From assembly GCF_036013525.1 (NCBI RefSeq), contig NZ_CP107853.1, positions 7,626,001 through 7,690,000 on the forward strand: DNA of 64,000 bases. Direction: 5' to 3'. The notes under the pieces are model-generated. The model had not been told where the DNA came from and did no database searches. It saw nothing but the letters and a program-made list of their open reading frames with translations. The position numbers and the translations under genes are program-made. Origin of the DNA: Nonomuraea sp. NBC_00507. Its GTDB lineage: Bacteria > Actinomycetota > Actinomycetes > Streptosporangiales > Streptosporangiaceae. Positions 42,603 to 51,357 of this stretch are shown piece by piece. The first letter of the stretch is position 1. Each line of letters opens with the position of its first letter.

Positions 42603-43523
42603 TCACCGGTGCTGTGCAGTGCCCAACTCGTCGCTATACCGGGCGAGGACGTCCTCGGCCGTGGGGACGGGGCCGAACAGCTGCTCCTGGCGGCGGGGGT
42701 CGGCGACGTAGCGGCCGGTGTCGAACCAGCCGAACATCGCGGCCATGTCCTTGATCAGGGGCATGAAGCGGCCGGTGACGGCTCCTGCGGCGCGGGCGAC
42801 GGCGGACGGGACGGCCCACACCTTGATCTTCTTTCCGGCCCTGCGGCCCATCAGGTCGGCTACCTCGCGCATGCTGACCGGGCGGTCCCAGCCGATGTCG
42901 ATGCGCTCGCCGTCGTCAGCCTCGGCGTCGACTGCGGCTGCCAGGTACGCCGCGAGATCGGAGGTGTGGACGAAGGTCAGCGGGATGGTGGTCTTGCCGA
43001 TCCATATCAGGCGGCCCTTGTCGATCGGATCGCCCGCCATGCTCGCGATCTGGTCGAGGAACGCCCCCGGGCGCAGTGCGAGGAACGGGACGCCGAGCTG
43101 TTCGAGTTTGTCCTCGGCGAGCTTCTTGTGCCAGAAGTGTGGGATATCGGGCGTCCGGTCGCTGGTGAGGATGCTGGTCAGGACGAACCGTCGGATGCCG
43201 GCGCGGTGGGCGGCCTCGGCGAGGTTGGCGTTGCCGACGGTGTCGATGTCGTGCGCGTTCTTGCCGCCGCGGGTGTAGCCGGCGGCGGTGGTGATGACGG
43301 CATCGGCGCCGTTCATGGCGGCGACGAGCGAGTCGAGGTCGAGCATGTCGCCGCGGGCGATCTCCACGCCCCGGCTTTCGAGTCTGTCAGCGTCGCTGGC
43401 CGGCCGGACCAGGGCACGGACGTTCTTGCCGCGCTTGAGTAGTTCGTCGACGACCTTGCCCCCGAGAGAGCCGGTCGCCCCGACGACGAGGACCGGGAGG
43501 GTGGTGGAGTCGGTGGCAGTCAT
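42603..43523 (-). CDS. NmrA/SDR-type NAD(P)-binding reductase
   Basis: 306 aa from ATG 43523 (ATG 43541 adds six residues). VLVVGATGSLGGKVVDELLK, a GDMLDLDSLVAAMNGADAVI step, VLTSILTSDRTPDIPHFWHK and LRPGAFLDQIASMAGDP resemble NmrA/complex I-intermediate-associated SDRs. Last gene of the operon QOR-OYE-MarR-NmrA. Confidence 0.88.
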   Translation of the reverse strand: MTATDSTTLPVLVVGATGSLGGKVVDELLKRGKNVRALVRPASDADRLESRGVEIARGDMLDLDSLVAAMNGADAVITTAAGYTRGGKNAHDIDTVGNANLAEAAHRAGIRRFVLTSILTSDRTPDIPHFWHKKLAEDKLEQLGVPFLALRPGAFLDQIASMAGDPIDKGRLIWIGKTTIPLTFVHTSDLAAYLAAAVDAEADDGERIDIGWDRPVSMREVADLMGRRAGKKIKVWAVPSAVARAAGAVTGRFMPLIKDMAAMFGWFDTGRYVADPRRQEQLFGPVPTAEDVLARYSDELGTAQHR

Positions 43524-43640
43524 GGGGTTTTCACTTTCCATCAGGTCAGGAGCGAGGGGCTTGGTTGCCGAGGCCGAAGGCGGATGGGACATGGTGATGC
43601 GGCCGTTCTTGATGTGCAGACGGCCAGCCGCACCGGCGAG

Positions 43641-44108
43641 TTATTCGGATTCTTCTTGCGGAAGCGCGCGGCTGCTGAGCGCCTCGGCGATGGCGTAGGC
43701 GGTGTCGACGAAGGACTCCGCCTGCTGCTCCGACAGGTTCCGCGCGGAGGTCTCCTCCAGGGCCTGCCACAGGGCCGCGATGGGTTCGCGCATGGAACGG
43801 CCCTTGTCGGTGAGGTGGACCACCATGACGCGCCGGTCATGTGCGGCCGGCTCGCGGACGAGCAGGCCGGCATCCTGCATGCGGCGCAGGGACTTGGAGA
43901 CGGTGGAGTGGTCCAGGCCGACGCTTTCGAGCAGCTCGGACTGGGTCTGGCCGTCCCGGTCAAAGAGCTGCATCAGCAGCAGTTCCTGTCCGGGATGCAG
44001 GTCCATCGCGCGAAGCAGGGCGGCGGCGTGGGCGCGGTGGGCGCGGGCGAGCTGGAAGATCGCGTAGCTCATCGGCCCTTTGGCGGCCGTCGTGGGGATG
44101 TGGGGCAT
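43641..44108 (-). CDS. MarR-family regulator
   Basis: 155 aa from ATG 44108. SYAIFQLARAHRAHAAALLR, LDHSTVSKSLRRMQDAGLLV, then REPAAHDRRVMVVHLTDKGR is the MarR winged helix (DRR wing). It begins 12 nt after the OYE stop inside a four-gene operon; the palindromic pair upstream of the first gene (46196-46240) is its likely operator. Confidence 0.93.
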   Translation of the reverse strand: MPHIPTTAAKGPMSYAIFQLARAHRAHAAALLRAMDLHPGQELLLMQLFDRDGQTQSELLESVGLDHSTVSKSLRRMQDAGLLVREPAAHDRRVMVVHLTDKGRSMREPIAALWQALEETSARNLSEQQAESFVDTAYAIAEALSSRALPQEESE

Positions 44109-44119
44109 GGTTCGGCGCC

Positions 44120-45181
44120 TCAATCCGTGTAGGTGGGGTAGTCGGTGTAGCCGGCCGCTCCGCCGCCGTAGAAGGTGGCCGGGTCGGGGGCGTTCAGCTC
44201 CGCGCCGGCGCGGAGCCGCTCGACCAGGTCCGGGTTGGCCAGCGCGAGGGCGCCGACGGAGACCAGGTCGGCCGTGCCGTTGTCGATGTCCTTGGCGCGG
44301 GTGGGCAGGTCGGTGCCGCCCCGGTTGAGGATCAGCGTGGCCGGCCACTGCGCGCGCAGGGTTTCCAGTAGAGCCTCCTCGCCCACGTGCATCACGTGGA
44401 GGTAGCCCAGGCCCAGCGGGCGCAACGCGTCCAGGAGCGCCGGATACAGCGCGGCGGTGTCGGACTCGGCGATGTCGTTGTAGAGGTTGCCGGGGGAGAT
44501 GCGCAGACCGGTGCGCTCCGCGCCGATCTCGTCGGCCACGGCGGCGGCTACCTCGACGGCGAAGCGGATGCGGTTGTCAAGGGAGCCGCCGTAGTGGTCG
44601 CTGCGCTGGTTGGTGTTGTCGGACAGGAACTGGTGCACCAGGTAGCCGTTGGCGCCGTGGATCTCCACGCCGTCCGCGCCCGCCGTGACGGCGGCCGCCG
44701 CGGCGCGACGGAAGTCGTCGACCGTCGCCGCCACCTCCTGCGTCGACAGCGCGCGGGGCTCCGGTATCTCCTGGGGCCCGGACGCGGTGAACATCACGCC
44801 CGCGGGGCGGATCGCCGATGGGGCGACCGGCTGGCGCCCGTGGGGCGTGTTGTCGGGGTGGGAGATGCGTCCGACGTGCATCAGCTGGATGACGATCCGG
44901 CCGCCGGCCGCGTGTACGGCGTCAATGACCTTGCGCCACCCTGCGATCTGCTCGTCATTGTGAATGCCGGGAGTGAGGAGGTAGCCCTGGCCGTCCGCGG
45001 AGGGCTGCGTTCCCTCAGTGATGATCAGCGCGTGCGAGGCCCGCTGGGCGTAGTACTCGGCGTTCAGCTCGGTCGGGACGCCTTCCGGCGTGGAGCGGTC
45101 CCGAGTCATGGGGGCCATGACCAGGCGGTGCGGCGAGGATATGCCGCCGACAGTGATCGGCGTCCACAGAGAGTCCAGCAT
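44120..45181 (-). CDS. alkene reductase, old yellow enzyme family
   Basis: 353 aa TIM-barrel flavoprotein. MAPMTRDRSTPEGVPTELNA, IVIQLMHVGRISHPDN, HGANGYLVHQFLSDNTNQRS DHYGGSLDNRIRF and a C-terminal GALALANPDLVERLRAGAEL are the NemA/OYE class I signatures. Reduces activated C=C bonds of enones, maleimides and nitro compounds with NADPH. Operon mate of a quinone oxidoreductase and a MarR regulator, the usual electrophile-response set. Confidence 0.95.
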   Translation of the reverse strand: MLDSLWTPITVGGISSPHRLVMAPMTRDRSTPEGVPTELNAEYYAQRASHALIITEGTQPSADGQGYLLTPGIHNDEQIAGWRKVIDAVHAAGGRIVIQLMHVGRISHPDNTPHGRQPVAPSAIRPAGVMFTASGPQEIPEPRALSTQEVAATVDDFRRAAAAAVTAGADGVEIHGANGYLVHQFLSDNTNQRSDHYGGSLDNRIRFAVEVAAAVADEIGAERTGLRISPGNLYNDIAESDTAALYPALLDALRPLGLGYLHVMHVGEEALLETLRAQWPATLILNRGGTDLPTRAKDIDNGTADLVSVGALALANPDLVERLRAGAELNAPDPATFYGGGAAGYTDYPTYTD

Positions 45182-45258
45182 GCATGGTCCTTCGGTGCGG
45201 CGAGGCCCGGGTGGGCATCGGGAAACGGCGGGTGGAGTGGACGAAGAGGCGAGCGTGT

Positions 45259-46164
45259 TCAGCCGACGGTGAGAACGAGCTTGCCCCGGACATGCCCGGC
45301 GTCGCTGACCCGCTGGGCCGTGGCGGCCTGGTCGAGCGGATAGGTGGTGACGGTGGTGACGACCTTGCCGATCGCGGCGTCCTGGGCCAGGGCGGCGAGG
45401 CGGTCGGACGAGGTCTCCGCAGGACCGCTGGAGAAGGTGATGCCGAGCTGCTGCGCGCGGAAGTCGGCGATGGTGACGATGCGATCGGTGCCGCCCCGCA
45501 GGGTGATGGAGTCCTCAAGAGCGCCCTTCCCGGCCAGGTCGAACACCGCGTCCACGCCGTCAGGGGCGAGCGCCCGGACCCGCTCGACCAGGCCCTCGCC
45601 GTACACGGTCGCGGTGGCGCCGAGCGAGGCGAGGTAGTCCTGGTTGCCGGGGCCGGCGGTGCCGATGACACGTGCTCCGCGGGCCGTGGCGAGCTGAACC
45701 GCCAGGGTTCCGACCCCTCCGGATGCGCCGTGCATCAGCACGGTCTCCCCGGCGGCGACGCCCATCAGGTTCAGGACCCGCTCGGCGGTCTCACCTGCCA
45801 CCGGGAGCGCGGCCGCGTGCGGCCAGTCGAGGGCGGCGGGCTTGGGGGCCACGATGGTGGCCAGCGCGTACTCGGCGTACGAGCCGGTGTCCGACCAGCC
45901 CAGCACGTCGTCGCCGACCTGCACGCCCTGCACGCCCTCACCCAGGGCGTCCACCACGCCGGCGAGCTCGCCACCGGGAACGGCGGGGAAGGTCGTTGGG
46001 TACACGGCCTCCAGCATCCCGGAGCGGATCTTGCCGTCTAGCGCGTTCAGCCCGGCAGCCTTCACGCGGACACGGACCTGCCCGGGGCCGGGCTGCGGGA
46101 CCTCGATGTCTGCCTCGTGCAATACTTCCGGGCCGCCGAAACGGTCGAAAACGATGTCTTTCAT
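45259..46164 (-). CDS. zeta-crystallin-like NADPH:quinone oxidoreductase (MDR)
   Basis: 301 aa from ATG 46164, AGGAG upstream. DIVFDRFGGPEVLHEADIEV, VPGGELAGVVDALGEGV, then the nucleotide site MHGASGGVGTLAVQLATARG ARVIG. No zinc ligands. One-electron or two-electron quinone/enone reduction is the family role. First gene of the operon behind the MarR operator pair. Confidence 0.93.
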   Translation of the reverse strand: MKDIVFDRFGGPEVLHEADIEVPQPGPGQVRVRVKAAGLNALDGKIRSGMLEAVYPTTFPAVPGGELAGVVDALGEGVQGVQVGDDVLGWSDTGSYAEYALATIVAPKPAALDWPHAAALPVAGETAERVLNLMGVAAGETVLMHGASGGVGTLAVQLATARGARVIGTAGPGNQDYLASLGATATVYGEGLVERVRALAPDGVDAVFDLAGKGALEDSITLRGGTDRIVTIADFRAQQLGITFSSGPAETSSDRLAALAQDAAIGKVVTTVTTYPLDQAATAQRVSDAGHVRGKLVLTVG

Positions 46165-46195
46165 GACAGCTCCTAACGTTGCGCCACAAATTAGG

Positions 46196-46240
46196 TGGCT
46201 AGACACATAATCACAGTAGCAGTGAATATGTGGCTAGCCA
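46196..46240. promoter_or_regulatory. MarR operator pair
   Basis: TGGCTAGCCA (46231-46240) is a perfect 10-bp palindrome, and TGGCTAGACA (46196-46205) a one-base variant 35 bp away, in similar flanks (TATGTGG / TTAGGTGG, ACACATA / CCAACTA). They lie 32-76 nt upstream of the quinone oxidoreductase start, matching MarR autoregulation of the operon. Confidence 0.75.
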
Positions 46241-46477
46241 ACTATTTGCTGCCGCCCGGACCGCGCGAGGTCGACTGCGGCCGACAGTGTCGCCCGGTGC
46301 CGCCCCGGGAGTGTCCCGGCCGCCGCAGCAGCCATGCGCGGTCGGAACCCGGCGAGTTGCTGATCGAGCAGGGCTGTCAGCCGACGCCCAGCACCCTCCG
46401 GCTGGCGGCCCGTGCCTGCGGTCTACACCCCCTCCTCATCCACCCCACCGCCGTCGAAGAGTTCGGGGATCTCGCCG

Positions 46478-46586
46478 AGTTGCCGCAGGCCACCAGGCGC
46501 TCCAGCACCGTCACCTCTGGCAGCGGCATCCGATGCCGGCGCAGCCAGGCCACCGACTGATCGAACAACACCGTCAGCCCTTCGGC
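46478..46586 (-). pseudogene. Tn3-family transposase scrap (DUF4158 region)
   Basis: Minus frame: GLTVLFDQSVAWLRRHRMPL PEVTVLERLVA. This is a conserved stretch of the N-terminal DUF4158 domain of Tn3-family transposases (LFD-AVAWLR---V-LPGV--LERLVA). Only about 35 residues are preserved. Confidence 0.7.
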
Positions 46587-46590
46587 TTGC

Positions 46591-46618
46591 GTCCACGCCC
46601 GTCCACGCCCGTCCACGC
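46591..46618 (+). repeat. 10-bp tandem repeat, 2.8 copies
   Basis: GTCCACGCCC is repeated in direct tandem at 46591 and 46601 with a partial third copy at 46611. It adjoins the transposase scrap, as expected for slippage at a repair junction. No function suggested. Confidence 0.85.
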
Positions 46619-46731
46619 AAGAACGTCAAGAACCGCTTCGACAGCACCCGGCTCTCCCACGACTCCCGAGCGCCGAATGTGCGCCGGTGTGGATGATGTA
46701 TCCGGCGCACCCAGGCGTCCGCTGACTTTGA

Positions 46732-47493
46732 TCACGCGTCTGTCAGGAAGGCCAGTGCGTCGGAGGTGAAGCGCTTATCGGTGAATGTGCCGCTGTGGCT
46801 GCGGCCTGGGTAGACGACGAGTTGGGCGTCGGGGATGCCCTCGACCGTGTACCGGGCCAGTTCCAGCGGGTAGACGAGGTCCTTACCACCCTGGATCAGC
46901 AGCGTGGCCGCCTTGATGTTGTGCAGCCGGCCGCGCAGGTCGAAGCCGTCTTCGGCGTTGAGCACGGTGACGGCGTCGCTGTGGTCCTTGTGGCCGCTGT
47001 CCGACAGCCACAGCAGACATCGGAGCAGTCTCTGGCCGATCGCTGATTCGGTAACGATCTCGGCCAGGGCGGGGCTGGGCCGCCTGCCTTGGCGTGCGCG
47101 TTCGATGTAGTTACGTTGGGCTCGCTTGCCGACGGGGCCGAGAGTGCAGGCCGTGCCCGCCAGGACCAGGCGGTTGACCAGGCCGGGATGGTCGGCGGCA
47201 AGTTGCAGGGCGATGGAGCCGCCGGTGGAGATGGCCAGGATGTTCACCGGGCCCTCGAAGGTGGTTTTGATCGCTTGCGCGTAGACGGCGGCGAGGTCGG
47301 CCATCGTCGTGGTTGACGGCAGCCCGGGTGGCCGGTTGACGACATAGACGGTGAAGTGTTTGGTGAACGGTCGCACCATCCGCATGGTGGACCAGCGTGC
47401 CAATCCCGTCGGGTTGGCCGCTTGCGGGGTGTAGAGCAGGACGACCAAGGGTGCTCCCGCGCCGGCCGACAGGTACGGCAGGCCGTTCATCAT
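46732..47493 (-). CDS. alpha/beta-hydrolase
   Basis: 253 aa. VNRPPGLPSTTTMADLAAVY, nucleophile elbow ILAISTGGSIALQLAADHPG (S-x-x-G variant AISTGG), Asp in LLIQGGKDLVYPLELARYTV and His in YPGRSHSGTF. ATG 47493 overlaps the tetR stop (ATGA), so it is cotranscribed with and downstream of TetR. Substrate unknown. Confidence 0.9.
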   Translation of the reverse strand: MMNGLPYLSAGAGAPLVVLLYTPQAANPTGLARWSTMRMVRPFTKHFTVYVVNRPPGLPSTTTMADLAAVYAQAIKTTFEGPVNILAISTGGSIALQLAADHPGLVNRLVLAGTACTLGPVGKRAQRNYIERARQGRRPSPALAEIVTESAIGQRLLRCLLWLSDSGHKDHSDAVTVLNAEDGFDLRGRLHNIKAATLLIQGGKDLVYPLELARYTVEGIPDAQLVVYPGRSHSGTFTDKRFTSDALAFLTDA

Positions 47494-48074
47494 GGGGTGA
47501 TCCCTTCTGTGACCGCGTCGATCAGACGGTTCATCACGGCCGGGTAGATCTCGGTGCCTAGGTGTTCGGCGTGCAGCGGGGTCAGCAGGACCGCGCGCAG
47601 CACGCCGAGCAGGACCTGCGGATCGTCTTTCAGATGGGTGCTGAGGAACTGGAGCACATCGGCCATCGGGCCGTCCGTCGCTGCGGCCATGCGCTCGGGG
47701 GTGAGCTTGGCGGCGACCGCGGCCATTTCCTGGGGGTGGGACATCAGCCGCCGGTAGAGCGGATTGCTGTCGAGTTCGGCGATCGTGGCGCGCAGGAAGC
47801 GGCGCAGCGCGTCGCGGGTGTCGGCGCCGCGGTTGAGGCCCTCGTCGATCACCCGGCGCCGGACCTGCTCGCTCTGGCGCAGCATCGCCTCGAAGTACAG
47901 GTCCTCCTTGGAGTCGAAGAAGGCGTACAGCGAGGACTTGGCGATGCCCGCGGGAGCGGTCAACTCTTCCAGGGACGTCTTGCGCAGCCCCTGGGTCGAG
48001 AAGAGATGGGTTGCGGTGTCGAGCAACTGCTCGATGATCCGCAACCGCTCTTCCTCGGAGAACGCCGACGGCAT
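47490..48074 (-). CDS. TetR-family regulator
   Basis: 194 aa from ATG 48074 (GGAGA upstream; the frame is open to 48110). HTH: TQGLRKTSLEELTAPAGIAK, then SSLYAFFDSKEDLYFEAML. First gene of a TetR-hydrolase operon with its own upstream dyad. Confidence 0.92.
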   Translation of the reverse strand: MPSAFSEEERLRIIEQLLDTATHLFSTQGLRKTSLEELTAPAGIAKSSLYAFFDSKEDLYFEAMLRQSEQVRRRVIDEGLNRGADTRDALRRFLRATIAELDSNPLYRRLMSHPQEMAAVAAKLTPERMAAATDGPMADVLQFLSTHLKDDPQVLLGVLRAVLLTPLHAEHLGTEIYPAVMNRLIDAVTEGITP

Positions 48075-48086
48075 GTTGTCTCCATT

Positions 48087-48109
48087 TGAACAGATTGGTT
48101 TATTGTTCA
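48087..48109. promoter_or_regulatory. TetR operator
   Basis: TGAACA-N11-TGTTCA, perfect 6-bp arms 13 nt upstream of the tetR start, in an AT-rich stretch (GGTTTATTG) that likely includes the promoter. Position fits autoregulation. Confidence 0.7.
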
Positions 48110-48496
48110 CAGCATAGCTCTCGGTAGGCAGGCGATGTCGTCCGCCCCCGGTGCGGGCGCAAGATCCGCGGCAGCGAGGAAGTCCAGCAGGCCGCCGCCC
48201 TCGACGGTCAACGCGTCACGGTCGGGCGCGGACAGCGGTGCGAACGGGTGCACGGTCAGTGTCGCCGTGCCGTCTGCGGTGGCGAACGTCCAGGTCGCCG
48301 CCGTGAAGCCGTCGAGGAGCTCCCGGCCCTGGGAACGCGCAGGCCGGATGCCCCTCAGCAAGAATGGAGCCTTACGCTTCAGCCCGAAGCCGCCTGTCGC
48401 GAGGAGCCCTGCACGCCGTACCGACTCCACAGACGCTCCAGGCTCTGCGGCGGCCACCAGGCCCATCGGCCCGGAACAGGCCCGCAAACCAGACAC
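48107..48496 (-). pseudogene. C-terminal remnant of a winged-helix (AlkZ-like) protein
   Basis: GRELLDGFTAATWTFATADG, TATLTVHPFAPLSAPDRDAL TVEGGGLLDFLA matches the C-terminal 'VDG...GTW......L.V.PF..L...D...L..E...L..F' block of winged-helix DNA-binding (HTH_42/AlkZ-like) proteins. Only ~90 residues of a ~370-residue protein remain, preceded by unrelated sequence. An intact relative lies at 54387-55580. Confidence 0.7.
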
Positions 48497-48530
48497 TGAG
48501 AGTGGCTCCGCTCTTAGAGCGATACCCCCG

Positions 48531-49475
48531 CTACGGTGCGGGTTGGGAGCGGGCGACGGCTTGGGTGAGAGCGGTGACGTGCTCGGCGAGCGCCGTGACC
48601 AGCGCGGGCGGATTGCGGACGGTGAAGGGCCAGGGCAGGCCGGTGAGGATGCGCGCCATGGCTGGCAGGTCTTCTGCTCCGCTGACCAGGAGCACGCCGC
48701 CGTCGGGGCAGGGATGTAGGTCGCCGAAGGTGGCTGACAGGTGGTCGCGGGCGGTCTCCAGGTCGGTGTCGAGCCACACCTCGATGCGGTGGGTCCAGGC
48801 GCCGAGAGTCAACATGTGCAGGACGTGTGTCACGGGATCGAACCCCTCGGGCGGGGTGAACCGGCTGGGCAGTCCGACGGCGCCGCTGATCCTGTCCAGG
48901 CGGTACATGCGGATGGCGTCGCGGAGGTGGTCGTGTCCGACCAGGTACCAGCGTCGTGCGTGCACGACGAGTCCGTAAGGGTCCACCTCGCGTGCGCCGC
49001 GGGTGTGCTCGATCCGGACCGTGTGGCGTGAATGGACGGCGGCGGCCAGCGTCAGCGCCAGCTGCGGTTCGGGGGTCAGCGGGCCTGTCGTCGCCGAGGT
49101 GGCGGCGATCAATGCGGTGACGCGTCGGCGCAGCGGTGCGGGCAGGACGCGGTTGAGTTTGACCAGCGCCCGGTGGGCCGGGCCGGGCTCGCCCGCTCGC
49201 TGATCCTTGCTGTTGGCCAGCGCGACTGCGACAGCGACTGCTTCGTCGTCGGCGAGCATCAGGGGTGGCAGGCGTACGCCGCGGGCCAGCCGGTAGCCGC
49301 CGTAGCGTCCGCGGACGGACTCGACGGGGATGTCCATGTCGCGCAGGGCGGTGATGTAGCGGCGGACGGCGCGGGCGTCGACGTCCAGCCGCCGGGCCAG
49401 TTCGTCGGCAGGCACCAGACCGCGGTCTTGGAGGATCTCCAGCAGTGCCAGGACACGGGTTGCCGGACGGGACAC
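48531..49475 (-). CDS. WYL-domain regulator (YafY-like)
   Basis: 314 aa from GTG 49475. Helix-turn-helix ATRVLALLEILQDRGLVPAD, ELARRLDVDARAVRRYITAL; then WYL domain with DPYGLVVHARRWYLVGHDHL, RMYRLDRISG, and WCX tail. No Shine-Dalgarno is visible, but a TAGAAT -10 lies ~7 nt upstream of the GTG, so the mRNA may be leaderless. Divergent from the hydrolase/epoxide hydrolase operon at 49559, its likely target. Confidence 0.9.
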   Translation of the reverse strand: MSRPATRVLALLEILQDRGLVPADELARRLDVDARAVRRYITALRDMDIPVESVRGRYGGYRLARGVRLPPLMLADDEAVAVAVALANSKDQRAGEPGPAHRALVKLNRVLPAPLRRRVTALIAATSATTGPLTPEPQLALTLAAAVHSRHTVRIEHTRGAREVDPYGLVVHARRWYLVGHDHLRDAIRMYRLDRISGAVGLPSRFTPPEGFDPVTHVLHMLTLGAWTHRIEVWLDTDLETARDHLSATFGDLHPCPDGGVLLVSGAEDLPAMARILTGLPWPFTVRNPPALVTALAEHVTALTQAVARSQPAP

Positions 49476-49558
49476 GATCGCGATTCTAATGAGGGCAGAA
49501 AACGTCCACAATCCTCCCTAGCGTGGCGCCGCAAGAGATCGACGAAAGGAGTCGGCCG

Positions 49559-50257
49559 ATGTCGGCCATCGTTCTTGTCGGCGGTTCGTTCCTTGGCGCG
49601 TGGGCATGGGAGCGGGTCACGCCCCTGCTGACCGCGTACGGCCACCAGGTGCATCCGCTGACGCTCACCGGTTTCGGTGACCGCGCGCATCTGGGCTCGT
49701 CGGCCACGACGCTCACCACGCATGCCCGTGACATCACGGCCGCGATCGAGTACGCCGGACTGCGTGAGGTGGTGCTCGTGGCGCACTCCTACGGCGGAGC
49801 CCCGGCCACGATCGCCGCCAACACGCTTCCCGAACGGATCGCCCGCGTGGTCTACCTCGCCGCGCTCCTGCCCGAGCCGGGCAAGAGCCTGTTCGACATC
49901 ACGCCCGCGCCCGTCGTCGAGGCCATCACGGAAACCGTCCAGGACGGGCGGATCCCGGTGATGAGCGATGAGGTCATCGACGCCAACTTCGGCAAGCACG
50001 GGCTCACCCCCCAGGACCGTGCTTGGCTGCGGGCCCGTGGCGTCGGCCAGCCGATCGGCACCTACCGAGATCCGGCACCGGCCGACCTCGGCGCGGTGCA
50101 GAGCCTGCCCCGCACCTACATCGCCTGCGCGGGTGACCCGGGTGGCCCGCCGCACCTGCCGGGCCTCGACGTGATCACGTTGGAGGCCGGGCACTGGCCG
50201 ATGATCACCGAACCGGTGGCGCTGGCCCGGGTGCTGGATGAGGTGGCCCGGTCATGA
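49559..50257 (+). CDS. alpha/beta-hydrolase (esterase/salicylate esterase-like)
   Basis: 232 aa from ATG 49559, AAAGGAG upstream. IVLVGGSFLGAWAWERVTPL L, TLTGFGDRAHLG, nucleophile VVLVAHSYGGAPATIAANTL and His in EAGHWPMITEP. This resembles the plant MES-like and bacterial EstC small esterases. Cotranscribed with an epoxide hydrolase (ATGA overlap), suggesting consecutive steps on an ester/epoxide substrate (inference). Confidence 0.9.
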   Translation: MSAIVLVGGSFLGAWAWERVTPLLTAYGHQVHPLTLTGFGDRAHLGSSATTLTTHARDITAAIEYAGLREVVLVAHSYGGAPATIAANTLPERIARVVYLAALLPEPGKSLFDITPAPVVEAITETVQDGRIPVMSDEVIDANFGKHGLTPQDRAWLRARGVGQPIGTYRDPAPADLGAVQSLPRTYIACAGDPGGPPHLPGLDVITLEAGHWPMITEPVALARVLDEVARS

Positions 50258-51321
50258 TGCGGCCGTACCGCGTAGATATCCCGCAGGAGAGCCTGGACGA
50301 CCTGACCACCCGGCTGGCCAGGACCCGCTTCACCCGCCGGCTGCCCGGCCGGGGGCTCGGCGTGCCCGCCGACCGCGTCCAGCACCTGGTCGAGTACTGG
50401 CGCGACGGATACGACTGGCGCGCCTGGGAACGGCGGATCAACGCCCACCCGCAGTTCACAACCCAGATCGACGGACTTGACGTGCACTTCCTGCACATCC
50501 GTTCGACCCAGCCGGACGCCTTGCCGCTCATCCTCACGCACGGCTGGCCCATGTCGGTCGTGGAGTATCTGCCGCTGATCGAGCGACTGACCGACGCCTT
50601 CCACCTCGTCATCCCCTCGGTGCCCGGCTTCGGATTCTCCGGCGCGCCGCGAGAGCCGGATTGGAACCGCCGCCGCGTCGCCGCGGCGTGGGCGGAGCTG
50701 ATGCGCCGGCTCGGGTACGAGCGCTACGGCGCGCACGGCAACGACGTCGGCTCCCTGATCTCCATCGAACTCGGACGCCTTGATCCGCACCGCGTCGCCG
50801 GGGTGCACGTCACCCAGGTCTTCGCGCTGCCCTCCGGCGATCCGGCGGAGCGCGCCACGCTGGGACCGGACGACCAGGCGAAACTGGCCGCGCTAGAACG
50901 CTTCATGGCCGACAGGAGCGCCTACCTCAGGCTCCAGTCCACCCAGCCGCAGACCCTCGCGCACGCGCTCGCCGACTCCCCAGCCGGCCAACTGGCCTGG
51001 AACCTGCAGCTGTTCGGCGATTCGGTGAGCGACGACTACATCCTCACCAACGCCGCCATTTACTGGCTGACCGACACCGCCGGCAGCTCGGCCCTGATCG
51101 GCTATCACGGCAACCGGCCGCCTGCCGGGCCGTCATCGGTCCCCCTGGGCCTGGCCTGTTTCGCCGACGACTTCTTCCCCTCCATCCGCCCCCTCGCCGA
51201 ACGCGACCACAGCGCCATCGTGCACTGGAACACCTACGACAAAGGCGGGCACCACGCCGCGCAGGAGGAACCCCAACTCCTCTCCGACGACATTCGCACG
51301 TTCTTCGACGCCCGCCGATGA
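50254..51321 (+). CDS. epoxide hydrolase, EHN type
   Basis: 355 aa. PYRVDIPQESLDDLTTRLAR opens the EHN domain. HGWPMSVVEYLPLIERLT is the oxyanion motif, the nucleophile is the Asp of YGAHGNDVGSLISIELG, and KGGHHAAQEEPQLL carries the catalytic His. Two start codons (50254, 50257) overlap the esterase stop. Same architecture as 475-1656 but about 40 residues shorter and clearly diverged. Confidence 0.93.
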   Translation: MMRPYRVDIPQESLDDLTTRLARTRFTRRLPGRGLGVPADRVQHLVEYWRDGYDWRAWERRINAHPQFTTQIDGLDVHFLHIRSTQPDALPLILTHGWPMSVVEYLPLIERLTDAFHLVIPSVPGFGFSGAPREPDWNRRRVAAAWAELMRRLGYERYGAHGNDVGSLISIELGRLDPHRVAGVHVTQVFALPSGDPAERATLGPDDQAKLAALERFMADRSAYLRLQSTQPQTLAHALADSPAGQLAWNLQLFGDSVSDDYILTNAAIYWLTDTAGSSALIGYHGNRPPAGPSSVPLGLACFADDFFPSIRPLAERDHSAIVHWNTYDKGGHHAAQEEPQLLSDDIRTFFDARR

Positions 51322-51357
51322 CGTCCGGCCTGCCACACCATCTGGAGCACTTTGCGC

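Larger units (their letters stand above)
46241..46731. other. 490 nt of mobile-element and gene debris
   Basis: No intact gene. Holds the Tn3-type transposase scrap and 10-bp tandem repeat listed separately. A plus-strand stretch about 46345-46440 (LLIEQGCQPTPSTLRLAARA CGL) reads like the end of a XRE HTH (uncertain). Confidence 0.4.

Noticed and set aside
46591..46618. CRISPR-like short repeat
   Set aside because: The repeats are 10 bp and directly abutting with no spacers; no cas genes are present anywhere in the window.
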